64,000 bases of DNA from Natronoglomus mannanivorans (GCA_025517485.1 JAOPKB010000011.1:62001-126000); one strand, 5' to 3'; positions 52,839-61,646 are shown, counted from the stretch's first letter. Numbers and translations: made by a program. Notes: generated by a model from the sequence alone, not told the origin.

Positions 52839-53576
52839 TTACGCCGACAGACCGTCCTCGAGTGCCTCGAGGTGGTCGACACCGACGACGGCGACGACGT
52901 CACCCTCGATTCGACAGGACTCGAGACGGTCGATCATACACCGCTCGCGGGTCTCGTCGCGGTACTCCAGCGCACTCCCAGTTCCTGCCGTCGCGCCGAG
53001 CAGCGCCTGAACGCCGGCGACGTGACCGCGTTCGTGTTCGGCCTGTCGGTCCGGAGTGTCGTCGTGCGTACACTCGTACTCGATCGGGTCGTCGTACGCG
53101 ATCGTCATCGAGGTCGCGTTCGTCAGTGTCGCCGCGACGCGACAGGTCAGCGCCTCTCGCGTCGCACCGCCGAGACTCGAGACGACCCGACGGGCGATCG
53201 ACGGCGAGGCGCGGTCGGCGACCAGTCGCGTACAGAGCCGACGCAGGAACGACCAGTTCGGAGCGTCGATACCGACGGGCTCCGCGTCAGTGGTCTGGAG
53301 CGCCGCGCTCATCTCGCCACCGAATCGCGGCGGCGAGGCGTCTTCGCGTGCGTAACACCGGTAGAGAGGGAGGGCGGCCGGCGGCAGTTCGAGAGCGAGC
53401 TGGTCGGGCTGGAGGGTCTCGAGAACGAGCTGCACGCGGGCGATACTCGCTGGGTGGTCGTGGACGACGCCGACGAGCGTGACGTCGCCCGCGTCCTCGG
53501 CGGGGACCTGACGGAGGAACTGGGCGGTTACTCGCGGATCGTCGACGGAGTCCACGAGGGAAGAGGGCTGTGCCAT
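52839..53576 (-). CDS. TraB/PrgY-like domain protein, soluble
   Basis: A 245-residue protein with the TraB/TIKI fold hallmarks: an N-terminal GVVHDHPASIARVQLVLE with His residues, then DQLALELPPAA with the catalytic-site Glu, YRDETRERCMIDRLE (the R-E/D-R cluster) and a final VVAVVGVDHLEAL. Unlike the multi-pass archaeal TraB proteins, this one lacks hydrophobic helices. PrgY-type TraB proteins act on pheromone peptides; a related peptidase role is possible. The palindrome at 53712-53728 lies upstream. Confidence 0.8.
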   Translation of the reverse strand: MAQPSSLVDSVDDPRVTAQFLRQVPAEDAGDVTLVGVVHDHPASIARVQLVLETLQPDQLALELPPAALPLYRCYAREDASPPRFGGEMSAALQTTDAEPVGIDAPNWSFLRRLCTRLVADRASPSIARRVVSSLGGATREALTCRVAATLTNATSMTIAYDDPIEYECTHDDTPDRQAEHERGHVAGVQALLGATAGTGSALEYRDETRERCMIDRLESCRIEGDVVAVVGVDHLEALEDGLSA

Positions 53577-53587
53577 AGGATTGAGTG

Positions 53588-53603
53588 GTAATACGAGACT
53601 ACG
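53588..53603. promoter_or_regulatory. Half-site of the GTAATAC motif just upstream of the TraB-like gene
   Basis: The sequence ggtaatac at 53588-53595 repeats one arm of the palindrome found at 52154; the other arm is degenerate. It is 12 bases upstream of the minus-strand start at 53576. Confidence 0.35.
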
Positions 53604-53711
53604 AGTATAACCCTTGTGTTGTCTCGAGCAAGTGTTCGTTGATTGAATTTTCCGTCCGCGGTCGAGGCCGTCATCGTGTCGCGGTGGCGCTCGCGGTCGA
53701 CACCGTTCGAG

Positions 53712-53728
53712 GGTAATATCGTATTACC
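53712..53728. promoter_or_regulatory. Second copy of the GGTAATAC-type palindrome
   Basis: The 17-base ggtaatatcgtattacc is an inverted repeat with one mismatched pair around its centre. It is in the 393-base gap between the TraB-like gene and the PRC-barrel protein gene. The rest of that gap holds no gene. Confidence 0.5.
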
Positions 53729-53969
53729 TATTGTTCCCGATTGAAGTGGCGCGGGATGATACGAACGATATTGCCGCTTTATTCGATATCTGCCCATCGA
53801 CACCACCAGCGGGAGAGCCCGACGACGAGACGAGCGATCTCGGCCGTAACGCGGACGGAATCGGCGGAGACACCGAATCGTGACTGTCCACCCGGACACG
53901 CGCTGACGACGACGGTGGTCGGACGGCACCTCCTGGCGCGACTCGAGAGACGGACTCGACCCACCATCG

Positions 53970-54218
53970 ATGACCCGAAACTGCATCACGCCCGAAGACG
54001 AGGGGAAGCGAGTACTGAACGCGGATGGCCTCACGATCGGCCGCCTCATCGCCGTGAAAGACGGACTCGGCTACGTCGATCCCGATCCGAGTATCACCGA
54101 CACGATCAAGGCGAGACTCGGGTGGAGTGACGTTTCCGACACCGCCCATCCGCTCCACGAGAACAACGTCGAAACTGTTTCTGCAGACGCGATTCGGCTC
54201 CGCAACCACCTTCCGTGA
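53970..54218 (+). CDS. PRC-barrel-like small protein
   Basis: An 82-residue protein with the core pattern of a PRC-barrel: GKRVLNADGLTIGRLIAVKD and GLGYVDPDPSIT, then DAIRLRNHLP. Stand-alone PRC-barrels in haloarchaea have been linked to cell division (CdpB-like) and RNA handling; the short length and the central helix (IKARLGWSDV) fit this general class. The exact function is unknown. Confidence 0.75.
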   Translation: MTRNCITPEDEGKRVLNADGLTIGRLIAVKDGLGYVDPDPSITDTIKARLGWSDVSDTAHPLHENNVETVSADAIRLRNHLP

Positions 54219-54448
54219 TTCCCGACCGCTGAGTTCGACACGTCGATTTTTGCCGCACACTCCGCCAACGTTCGCCAGCCACGAGGGAGTTCCCGGACGG
54301 TCCCAAACGAGCGGGGATCTCGAGAACGAGACGTTTTCCGGATCGCACGAAATACTCCGGTAGAGAGACCGAGTGGCGCGCCTCTGTGCTGTTCCGTCCT
54401 CTCGCATGGGACACAAAGGTAATAGTATTCGAGACGTGACTACGACGT

Positions 54449-54697
54449 ATGCGTTAGTCGCTCTCGAGGCTTCTCGAGCACACTGGCACCGTCCTCGGCG
54501 TCGTCTGTCTGCTCGGTATCGGCGTCTATCAGGGAGCCCAGACGGAGACGCTCACGCTCGACCTGTTCCTGATGACCATCCAATTTGTCTTCCTCGAGGC
54601 GTTTTCGGCGGTCGCCGTGTTCACGCTCGAGTCGTTGCTCGAGTACTGTCTCAGTTGGGATGGCGAGTGGTATCGCGTGCAGAAGACTGGGGCGTGA
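54449..54697 (+). pseudogene. Small two-helix membrane protein with an in-frame TAG at codon 3
   Basis: From the ATG at 54449 the frame reads Met-Arg-TAG and then 79 residues of plausible membrane protein: RLLEHTGTVLGVVCLLGIG, QTETLTLDLFLMTIQFVFLE, AFSAVAVFTLESLLEY, ending YRVQKTGA at a TGA. The second-codon TAG either marks a broken gene, or translation begins further in (the first ATG is mid-protein), or the sequence has an error. An A/T-rich promoter-like stretch (taatagtattc, 54420-54430) precedes it. Confidence 0.45.
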
Positions 54698-54762
54698 GTT
54701 GGAATTCGACCGAACGCGGCCGACTATCGGTGTCGATCGCGGTTTCGAGAACGCCCGAAAAA

Positions 54763-54833
54763 TGCACCGACCGGGAGTTGAACCCGGGCTATAAGCTTGG
54801 GAAGCTTATGTCCTGCCACTAGACCACCGGTGC
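54763..54833 (-). tRNA. tRNA-Gly (anticodon CCC)
   Basis: On the minus strand, gcaccgg pairs with tcggtgc (last pair G-T) to form the acceptor arm; the anticodon arm is taagc-ttcccaa-gctta, giving anticodon CCC. The T arm reads ccggg-ttcaact-cccgg. The discriminator base is A. CCA is not encoded. Confidence 0.95.
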
Positions 54834-54973
54834 TCACTACGTTCGCACCGTCGTTCGCACTCGTTCTTGCCGTTCACGTCACTTGAACGTAGCGCTTCAA
54901 TCGCCCCCTCGAGCCCACCGTCCACCACACTCACGAAAGAAGACATTCGTCCACTTTTTCGCCGAGAGGCGAG

Positions 54974-54980
54974 ACTATTT
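54974..54980 (+). promoter_or_regulatory. TATA-like element of the NAD synthetase gene
   Basis: The element actattt is 27-33 bases upstream of the ATG at 55007 but only 18-24 upstream of the ATG at 54998, which favours the second codon as the leaderless start. Confidence 0.45.
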
Positions 54981-55006
54981 GCTCCTCGCCGCCAAACATG
55001 CGCCCG

Positions 55007-55801
55007 ATGCTGGATCTTCGCTTCTCCGAAGAGGAACTCGAGACACACCGCGAACACATCGTCTCGTTCATCGGTGAACAGATAGACGCTGCTGGAGCCG
55101 AGGGCGCCGTGCTGGGATTGTCGGGCGGCATCGACAGTACGCTCACCGCGTACCTGGCCGTCGAGGCGCTCGGAACCGAGAACCTCCACGGTCTCGTCCT
55201 GCCGGCCACGGTCAGCAGTGAGGGAAACATGAGCGACGCCGAGCGCGTCGCCCAGGACCTCGAGATCTCCTACGACGTGATCGAGATCGAACCGATCGTC
55301 GACTCGCTGCTGGCGGCCTACCCCGAAGCCGAGGGTGACCGCGAAGCAGTTGGTAACGCTCGAGCGCGCGTCCGAGGGGTCCTGAACTATCTGGTCGCCA
55401 ACCACGAGAACCGACTCGTGCTCGGGACGGGCAACCGGAGCGAGGCCGCCGTCGGCTACTTCACGAAGTACGGCGACGGCGCCGTCGACTGTCACCCGAT
55501 CGGCAACCTCTACAAACAGCAGGTCCGACAGTTGGCCCGCCACGTCGGCGTTCCCGAGGAGCTGGCGGCCAAGACCCCGACTGCGGAGCTGTGGGCCGAC
55601 CAGACCGACGAGGAGGAACTGGGACTCGAGTACGACACGCTCGATTCGATCCTCGCGGTCCACGTCGACGGCCCGCTCTCCGTCGCGGCGACGTGTCGCG
55701 TCCTCTCGGTCGACGAAGAGACGGTACTCGAGGTGAGCGCGCTCTACGAGGCCAGCGAGCACAAGCGCAACGCACCGCCGGCGCCGGAACCGCGATCCTG
55801 A
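55007..55801 (+). CDS. nadE: NAD+ synthetase
   Basis: A 264-residue amidating enzyme that turns nicotinate adenine dinucleotide into NAD with ATP and ammonia. The PP-loop motif LSGGIDSTLTAYLA lies at about residue 39. Other family motifs are RVRGVLNYLVANHENRLVLG, GTGNRSEAAVGYFTKYGDG and KTPTAELWADQTDE. No glutaminase domain is present, so ammonia is the nitrogen source. An ATG three codons earlier is possible. Confidence 0.95.
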   Translation: MLDLRFSEEELETHREHIVSFIGEQIDAAGAEGAVLGLSGGIDSTLTAYLAVEALGTENLHGLVLPATVSSEGNMSDAERVAQDLEISYDVIEIEPIVDSLLAAYPEAEGDREAVGNARARVRGVLNYLVANHENRLVLGTGNRSEAAVGYFTKYGDGAVDCHPIGNLYKQQVRQLARHVGVPEELAAKTPTAELWADQTDEEELGLEYDTLDSILAVHVDGPLSVAATCRVLSVDEETVLEVSALYEASEHKRNAPPAPEPRS

Positions 55802-55860
55802 TCTCGTCGGATCGAACGGCCACCGATATCCTCATTACAGATCCTGTGCTACTACGTCGC

Positions 55861-56274
55861 ATGGCTGACTCTCTTCTCGAGTCGTCGGCTGTCGACGAGT
55901 TACAGAGCGTCTGTCGGACAGCCGTCGGTGACGAACTTCGGAGTATCACCTACTACACGTCCGAGGGCGTCGAACAGGTGTACCTCCGGTCCGACCTCGG
56001 TCGAACGGCCGACCTCGTCGGGTTCGCCGAACTCGAGCGGGCAGGATTCCGAGCACAGAACCTGTATCGAAACTCACAGCTCGGCGAGTACCGGGCGACC
56101 GTCCGGATGTTCGAACACGGCTACCTGACGCGCGTCATCGACGACGACCGCGAACACGGTGTCTGGGTGACGACCGATTCCCTCTCGATGGAACGGTTCG
56201 AGGAACTCTCTGCGGCGCTCAAACCGGTTTTGCGGGAGATTTCCCTCGAATCCGAGGCCGAGTCCGAGGCCTGA
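55861..56274 (+). CDS. Conserved haloarchaeal protein (DUF7522-like)
   Basis: A 137-residue soluble protein beginning MADSLLESSAVDELQSVCRT. The strand-rich core (ELRSITYYTSEGVEQVYLRS; YRATVRMFEHGYLTRVIDDD) and a C-terminal helix (RFEELSAALKPVLREISLES) recall small roadblock-like or sensor folds. I associate it with DUF7522 from memory. It begins 59 bases after nadE. Function unknown. Confidence 0.7.
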   Translation: MADSLLESSAVDELQSVCRTAVGDELRSITYYTSEGVEQVYLRSDLGRTADLVGFAELERAGFRAQNLYRNSQLGEYRATVRMFEHGYLTRVIDDDREHGVWVTTDSLSMERFEELSAALKPVLREISLESEAESEA

Positions 56275-56403
56275 TCGAGAAGCTCGACCGATTCGGCGTG
56301 GGTCTCCGGTCAGAACGTCGCCGTCCGTACTGGCGGCGTGAGTCTCGGAGAGGAGTGTTCCCACGACGGACACGTTTATCACTGTCACAGTGTTTTTCGG
56401 GCT

Positions 56404-58086
56404 ATGGGATCTCCCGGGCCTGCGCCGGACGTCACCCTTGGCGACGCGCTCCGTGTGTTCACACAGTCCCAGCAGCCGTCGACACCGCTGACCGCGACCG
56501 AAGTCGCCGACGAACTCGCGTGCACACGACGAACCGCCCACCGAAAACTCGAGGAACTCGCCGAACGCGGCGAGCTAGAGACCAAGAAGACCGGTGCACG
56601 GAGTCGCATCTGGTGGCGGCCGCCAGCCGACACTGCACAGACGTCCACCGAACGACAACTGAACGAGATCCTCGACCGGATGACCGGCGTCTTCACCGCG
56701 TTGGACACCGACTGGCGGATCACGCACCTCAACGAGGCCAGTCGACGGGCGATCGTCGCACCGCTCGAGGAAGACCTCTCGAAGGACGCGCTCGTCGGCC
56801 GACGCCTGTGGGAGATCAACCCGAACACGACCAGTGCGGACGTCCAGGAGACCGAACTCTACCGGAGCTGTCACGAGGCGATGGAACGCCAGGAGATGGT
56901 CAGCTACGAACGGTACTACGAGGACGAGGATCTCTGGGTCTACACGCGAGTCTACCCCTCGGAAACCGGCGTCTCGATCTTCTCACAGGACATCACCGAG
57001 CGCAAGGACTACGAGCGCGAACTCGAGGAGAGCAGGCGCCGGTACCGAACGCTCGTCGAGAACTTTCCCAACGGTGCCGTCGCACTGGTCGACGAGGACC
57101 TCCACTACATCACCTTCGGCGGCACCCCGGAGGGAGAGGCGGACGTAACGAGAGCGGACCTCGAAGGTGAGCCGCTGCACGAGGCACTGCCCCAGAAACT
57201 GGCGGAGATCGTCGTCCCACACTACGAGGCCGCGCTCGACGGCGACACCTCGACGTTCGAGCGAACGATCGACGGGCGGGACTACCAGTTTCGTTTCATC
57301 CCGGTTCGTGACGGGGACGGCAACGTCTTCACCGCCATCGGGATGTCCCAAGAGGTCACCGAACGCCGAGAGTACGAACGCGCGCTCGAGGCGTCGAACG
57401 AGCGCCTCGAGCAGTTCGCCTCCGCCGTCTCACACGACCTGCAAGAGCCCCTTCGAATGGTCTCGAGTTACCTCCAGTTGCTCGAGGGACGCTACGCGGA
57501 CGCCCTCGACGAAGACGGCGAAGAGTTCCTCGCGTTCGCCGTCGACGGCGCCGAGCGAATGAAGACGATGATCGACGGGTTGCTCGAGTACTCTCGGGTC
57601 GAGACACAGGGCGAACCGCTCGAGCCGGTCGACCTCGGATCGGTGCTCGCGGACGTCCGCGACGACCTCCAGTTCCAGATCGAGGAGAGCGAGGCCGAGG
57701 TCGGGATCGAACCGCTGCCGACCGTCGAAGGAGATCCCAACCAGCTCCGGCAGCTCTTCCAGAACCTCCTCAGTAACGCGATCACGTACAGCGGTGACGA
57801 ACCGCCACGCGTCGAGATCTCGGCCAGTCGAGACGGCGACTGGGTGATTTCGGTCAGCGACGAGGGGATCGGGATCGACCCGGAGAAACAGGAGGTCGTC
57901 TTCGACGTGTTCCAGCGACTCCACACGCACGACGAGTACGAGGGGACTGGCATCGGACTCGCACTCTGCAAGCGCATCGTCGAGCGCCACGACGGGGAGA
58001 TCCGGGTCGACTCCGACCCCGGCGAGGGTACGACGTTTTCGGTGAGGCTGCCCGCAGCAGCCGACGAAAAAACTGAGGTGCAGTGA
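56404..58086 (+). CDS. Sensor histidine kinase with an N-terminal winged-helix domain
   Basis: A 560-residue soluble kinase. Residues about 10-72 form a winged helix (PLTATEVADELACTRRTAHR, then KLEELAERGELETKKTGARS), PAS domains span about 83-205 and 210-330, and HisKA carries His344 in AVSHDLQEPL. The N box LFQNLLSNAI and the G boxes SDEGIGID and GTGIGLAL complete the HATPase. The DNA-binding domain on the same chain suggests direct control of promoters by the kinase. No membrane helix is seen. The ATG at 56404 is chosen. Confidence 0.92.
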   Translation: MGSPGPAPDVTLGDALRVFTQSQQPSTPLTATEVADELACTRRTAHRKLEELAERGELETKKTGARSRIWWRPPADTAQTSTERQLNEILDRMTGVFTALDTDWRITHLNEASRRAIVAPLEEDLSKDALVGRRLWEINPNTTSADVQETELYRSCHEAMERQEMVSYERYYEDEDLWVYTRVYPSETGVSIFSQDITERKDYERELEESRRRYRTLVENFPNGAVALVDEDLHYITFGGTPEGEADVTRADLEGEPLHEALPQKLAEIVVPHYEAALDGDTSTFERTIDGRDYQFRFIPVRDGDGNVFTAIGMSQEVTERREYERALEASNERLEQFASAVSHDLQEPLRMVSSYLQLLEGRYADALDEDGEEFLAFAVDGAERMKTMIDGLLEYSRVETQGEPLEPVDLGSVLADVRDDLQFQIEESEAEVGIEPLPTVEGDPNQLRQLFQNLLSNAITYSGDEPPRVEISASRDGDWVISVSDEGIGIDPEKQEVVFDVFQRLHTHDEYEGTGIGLALCKRIVERHDGEIRVDSDPGEGTTFSVRLPAAADEKTEVQ

Positions 58087-58118
58087 CAGCGATTTCGCGA
58101 CGAGAGGAGGGTGACGCC

Positions 58119-58274
58119 TCACTCCAATGATTTCGCTCGGTTCTGGAACTCGCCGTCACAGTCGGGACAGTCACCGGGGTGTGTCTCGGCTCTGATGAGT
58201 TTCCCACACTGGAGACACTCGTACTCGGAGGAAATCCCCGCTGTATCGCCTTCGATATCTTGATCGTGGGGCAT
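58119..58274 (-). CDS. Rubredoxin/rubrerythrin-like zinc-ribbon micro-protein
   Basis: A 51-residue protein: MPHDQDIEGDTAGISSEYE followed by CLQCGKLIRAE and CPDCDGEFQNR. Two CxxC pairs about 17 residues apart match the C-terminal rubredoxin-like domain of rubrerythrins and the haloarchaeal stand-alone versions. It would bind one iron or zinc. It lies on the minus strand between the kinase and the lipoprotein gene. Confidence 0.75.
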   Translation of the reverse strand: MPHDQDIEGDTAGISSEYECLQCGKLIRAETHPGDCPDCDGEFQNRAKSLE

Positions 58275-58358
58275 GGTACCTCTTGTTGGTCCAGCTCCAA
58301 GTAGTGACTGCCTCTGATACCCGCCAGTCGTGACAGCGTCTCGAGCGAGACACGAGAC

Positions 58359-59651
58359 TTACAGAATCGTCCGTCGACTCCCCTCGGACGTCCGGAACGC
58401 GTACAGCCGGTCACCGTCGGAGAGGACGAGCCGATCACCCACGAGGAAGACGTCGTCGACACCGTCGACACCGTCGTGCGTGGAGACGTCCCACCAGTCT
58501 TCGCCCTCGGACGTGATCGCGACGAGTCGATACTCGCTGTCGAACCCGCTGGAGACGGTCCGGACGCCGTAAACGCCGCGGGCATCGGCGACGACAGCTC
58601 CGTCGTCGAACGGCGAATCGCGCTCCCAGAGCCGGTCACCGTTCGTCGGGTCGACGGCCGTCAGGGTATCACTCGAGGCGAGGGAGAGTCGCTCACCGTC
58701 GACGATCAGTCGTGTCGAGACCTCTCCGACCTCGAGCGACCATCTTCGATGACCGTCGGGGCCGACCGCCCACAGCTGGGCGCCCGCGTAGACGAGCACC
58801 AGATCGTCACCCCCGTCGGAGACGGCCGCCGTCTCGAGCCAAGAGGGGGTCGAGGGCAGTGAGCGGATGGCCCGCTCGTTCCCGTCGAAATCGAATCCGT
58901 ACAGCGTCGACCTCGACTCCCCAGTCGTGGCCACCCACGCCCGATCTCGTCCCGCGGCGATCCTCGAGTCGTCCTCGAGCGTGCCGGCCTCGAGGTCGAC
59001 CACGAAGCGCCGGTCGCCGGTGTCGGTGTCGATACCGAAGACGCCGTCGGCGTGTGCGACGAGCAACAGTGGTGAACCGTCGGCGGCGGCGAGGTGGAGC
59101 GTGGGGCCGTCTTCGTCGCCTGCGCGCTCGAGGAGTGGCTCGGTCGTCCACCGCGTTTCGACCGGTCTGTCCTCGGGGCTGGTAGTGCGGTCGTCGAGTT
59201 CCGAACCGGCGGTGAGACAGGTGACAGAGCCGTCCTCGAGGGGAATGTACACGCGCTCGGTGGCCACTGCGGGTGTACCCGCATACTGGCGCTCGATCGT
59301 CCCACTCCAGGCGTCACCGCTCGAGTCGTAGACGGAAAGTCCGGCGTTTTCGTAGTCGATCCATCCCCCTTCGTCGACGTCGTACGTCCGGCCGCTCTGG
59401 TTGCGGATCGAGACGAGACGGACCCCGTCACAGAGCCAGTGAGAGAGCGACGAACCGCCCCACGACGGGCCCGTGGAACCGGTATTCGCCCGACTGTCCC
59501 AGTCGAACTCCCCGGCGCCGGGGTGGTAGCCACAGCCGGCCAGTATTGTCGAACCGCCGACGGCGAGCGCCGCGAGTAGTTCGCGGCGGGTGGCCGTGGG
59601 CTGACTGTGATCTCGCTCGCGATCACCGACGGACGATCGATCGTCGGCCAC
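58359..59651 (-). CDS. PQQ-propeller lipoprotein
   Basis: A 430-residue exported protein from the GTG at 59651 (an in-frame GTG at 59663 is also possible). A Tat-type signal RRELLAALAVGG precedes a lipobox ILAGC at about residue 39, so the mature protein is a surface lipoprotein. The rest is an eight-blade-like beta-propeller with repeats such as LVAHADGVFGIDTDTGDRRF and LTAVDPTNGDRLWERD (the PQQ/BamB-like pattern). The start lies one base after the HtpX stop. It may help surface protein assembly or act as a sensor. Confidence 0.87.
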   Translation of the reverse strand: MADDRSSVGDRERDHSQPTATRRELLAALAVGGSTILAGCGYHPGAGEFDWDSRANTGSTGPSWGGSSLSHWLCDGVRLVSIRNQSGRTYDVDEGGWIDYENAGLSVYDSSGDAWSGTIERQYAGTPAVATERVYIPLEDGSVTCLTAGSELDDRTTSPEDRPVETRWTTEPLLERAGDEDGPTLHLAAADGSPLLLVAHADGVFGIDTDTGDRRFVVDLEAGTLEDDSRIAAGRDRAWVATTGESRSTLYGFDFDGNERAIRSLPSTPSWLETAAVSDGGDDLVLVYAGAQLWAVGPDGHRRWSLEVGEVSTRLIVDGERLSLASSDTLTAVDPTNGDRLWERDSPFDDGAVVADARGVYGVRTVSSGFDSEYRLVAITSEGEDWWDVSTHDGVDGVDDVFLVGDRLVLSDGDRLYAFRTSEGSRRTIL

Positions 59652-59652
59652 G

Positions 59653-60705
59653 CTACTCACCACCCTCCCCGCGAGCGAGCTCGCGCAATCGGTCGATCCG
59701 CTCTTCGGTCGGTGGATGCGTCTCCGGGAAGATGTCGGTGCTGATCAGTTCCTTCGAGTCGAACGATCGCGTATCCAGCGGCGCGAGGTAGAGCGCCTCG
59801 ACGCCGCCGTCGAGCTTCCGGAGGTCGCAGTCCGGAACCGTGGGCATCGTGCCGTCGATTTTCTCGAGCGCACCCGCGAGCACGGCCGGCGAACCAGTGG
59901 TCGTCGCTGCGGCGCGGTCGGCGGCGTACTCGCGATAGCGCGAGAGGATCCGGTAGAGCAGGACGCTCCCAAGCCAGAACATCGCCGAAACGGCGAGCGT
60001 GAGGACGGCACAGACCGTGATGACGACGATGGCGACGGCGAGTCCCTTCCCATCGCGGTTGCCACTCGAACTCGTGCCCGAACTCGAGGCGCCCAACAAA
60101 CGAACCATTCCGTAGAGGACGTAGAAGGCGACGATCGCGAGGTAGTAGGTGATCGTCGGCAACAGCCAGGCGACGGTCATCAGGCTCGCGTCGCGATTCG
60201 AGAGGTGGGCGAGTTCGTGTGCGAGGACCGCCTCGAGTTCGTCCTCGGAGAGCAACTCGAGGAGACCGGTCGTGACGGCAATCGTCCCCCGGGAGCCGGC
60301 GGCGACCGCGAAGGCGTTCGGAACGTCGGATCGAATCACGGCGAGCTCCGGGGCGGGGACGTCGGTCTGTGCCGCCAGCCGCGTGACCGTCGCGTGCAGG
60401 TCGGGGTACGCGTCGGCGCCGACGCGACGCGCGCGAACCGACGTGAGCACCGTCCGCGGACCGACCCAGTACTGGACCGCTAGTCCGCCGAGGATGGCGA
60501 CCGTCAGGAGGATCGGGTCGACGTAGAACTCGCCGTGTCGGGGTCGGCCGTCCGCCCACTCGAGGAGTGCGAGGCCGACGGTGTTGGCGAGATACAGGAA
60601 GGTGTAGACGAAGGCGAACGGGAAGAGTACCAGAAAGACGAGCGCGATCGTCATCCGGAGACGGAGTTGGCGATCTGTACCGGCGTCGGCGTTGTGGAGG
60701 GACAT
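59653..60705 (-). CDS. htpX: HtpX-like M48 membrane metalloprotease
   Basis: A 350-residue membrane protease. The zinc motif is AHELAHLSNRDA (HExxH) near residue 169, with two hydrophobic helices before it (MTIALVFLVLFPFAFVYTFL; PILLTVAILGGLAVQYWVG) and two after it. The third ligand Glu is in SRYREYAADRAAA, near residue 255. The C-terminal motif HPPTEERIDRLREL is characteristic. It would degrade misfolded membrane proteins. The PQQ-propeller lipoprotein gene follows almost without a gap. Confidence 0.94.
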   Translation of the reverse strand: MSLHNADAGTDRQLRLRMTIALVFLVLFPFAFVYTFLYLANTVGLALLEWADGRPRHGEFYVDPILLTVAILGGLAVQYWVGPRTVLTSVRARRVGADAYPDLHATVTRLAAQTDVPAPELAVIRSDVPNAFAVAAGSRGTIAVTTGLLELLSEDELEAVLAHELAHLSNRDASLMTVAWLLPTITYYLAIVAFYVLYGMVRLLGASSSGTSSSGNRDGKGLAVAIVVITVCAVLTLAVSAMFWLGSVLLYRILSRYREYAADRAAATTTGSPAVLAGALEKIDGTMPTVPDCDLRKLDGGVEALYLAPLDTRSFDSKELISTDIFPETHPPTEERIDRLRELARGEGGE

Positions 60706-60822
60706 GTGCGAGAGAGTATATCGGAGACATATCACTGGCGGTGTAGGATAAAGCTATCTTCACTGCTCGAGTCCGCGTCGGCAGTCGAATCAGAATCCGA
60801 CAGCAGTGACGACCGAAAATCG

Positions 60823-61239
60823 CTACCGGGTTCCGCTCTCGTCTCGATACAGCTCCGTGTTTCGCCACCAGAACAGCGCCCAGCCGGTGACGAATCCGGC
60901 GAACATCGCGACGATGTCGAGGATCAGACGCGACCATCCCGTATCGACGATCATCGCGAGCACGGTCGCAGAGCCGAGCAAGGCACCCACTAGCACGAAG
61001 AGGACGTCACCGGCGATCTGTCCTCGAGACCGTTCCCAGTACTCCTGGCGGTGTTCGTCGTACCAGATGCCGACGTAGATGAGCACGGGCGACATCAACG
61101 TGATCGTCGTGACGACTTCGAACTCCTCGGATAACCCGATCGGATGCAATAGCACGAGGTTGATCAGCTGCGAGACGATCGCTGCGACGATGAGCGCGGC
61201 TAGCAACCAGGCCCAGCGGGGTAACGACTCCTTGTCCAT
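60823..61239 (-). CDS. Four-helix membrane protein, unknown
   Basis: A 138-residue protein starting MDKESLPRWAWLLAALIVAA. Hydrophobic helices at about residues 8-30, 41-60, 77-98 and 102-122 alternate with short charged loops (WYDEHRQEYWERSRGQ). No family is recognised. The ATG at 61239 is preferred over an open upstream frame. It lies between the small regulator and HtpX genes on the same strand. Confidence 0.7.
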   Translation of the reverse strand: MDKESLPRWAWLLAALIVAAIVSQLINLVLLHPIGLSEEFEVVTTITLMSPVLIYVGIWYDEHRQEYWERSRGQIAGDVLFVLVGALLGSATVLAMIVDTGWSRLILDIVAMFAGFVTGWALFWWRNTELYRDESGTR

Positions 61240-61346
61240 ACAGGTCTCCGTTACCGGCGGAAAATAACTGTAGCGCTCTCGTCCGGCCCGGGTGACTCGA
61301 GTCGGCGGCGGCGCAATCTCGAGAGCAGAGGCAGTGAACCGGCCGT

Positions 61347-61646
61347 TCACTCCGCACAGCAGGCGTCTTCTTTCGGTCGGGACTCCTCGACACCGCCACA
61401 GCCGTCGGCCGCGACCGGCTCGGTGATTTCGTAGAGACTCTGGCGTGCGTCGGCGAAGTAGATATCTTCGTCGACGATCCCGATATCCTCGAGCCGCTCG
61501 AGCGCGTACCGGACGGTTCGAGCGGACAACATCGACTCCTCAACGATCTGTTTCTGGGTTAGCGGGCCGTCGTACTCGAGCACCTTGAAGACGAGTTTCG
61601 CGCTCGGTGGCAGGTCCGCCATTTCCTCCCCGTCGGTATCGACCAT
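61347..61646 (-). CDS. Small winged-helix regulator with a Cys-rich tail
   Basis: A 99-residue DNA-binding protein. The winged helix covers residues 12-75 (LPPSAKLVFKVLEYDGPLTQ; ESMLSARTVRYALERLEDIG). The tail has four cysteines in DGCGGVEESRPKEDACCAE, which could bind a metal or respond to redox state. The compact MarR/TrmB-like core suggests a dimer. Its targets are unknown; the neighbouring membrane gene is a candidate. Confidence 0.82.
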   Translation of the reverse strand: MVDTDGEEMADLPPSAKLVFKVLEYDGPLTQKQIVEESMLSARTVRYALERLEDIGIVDEDIYFADARQSLYEITEPVAADGCGGVEESRPKEDACCAE

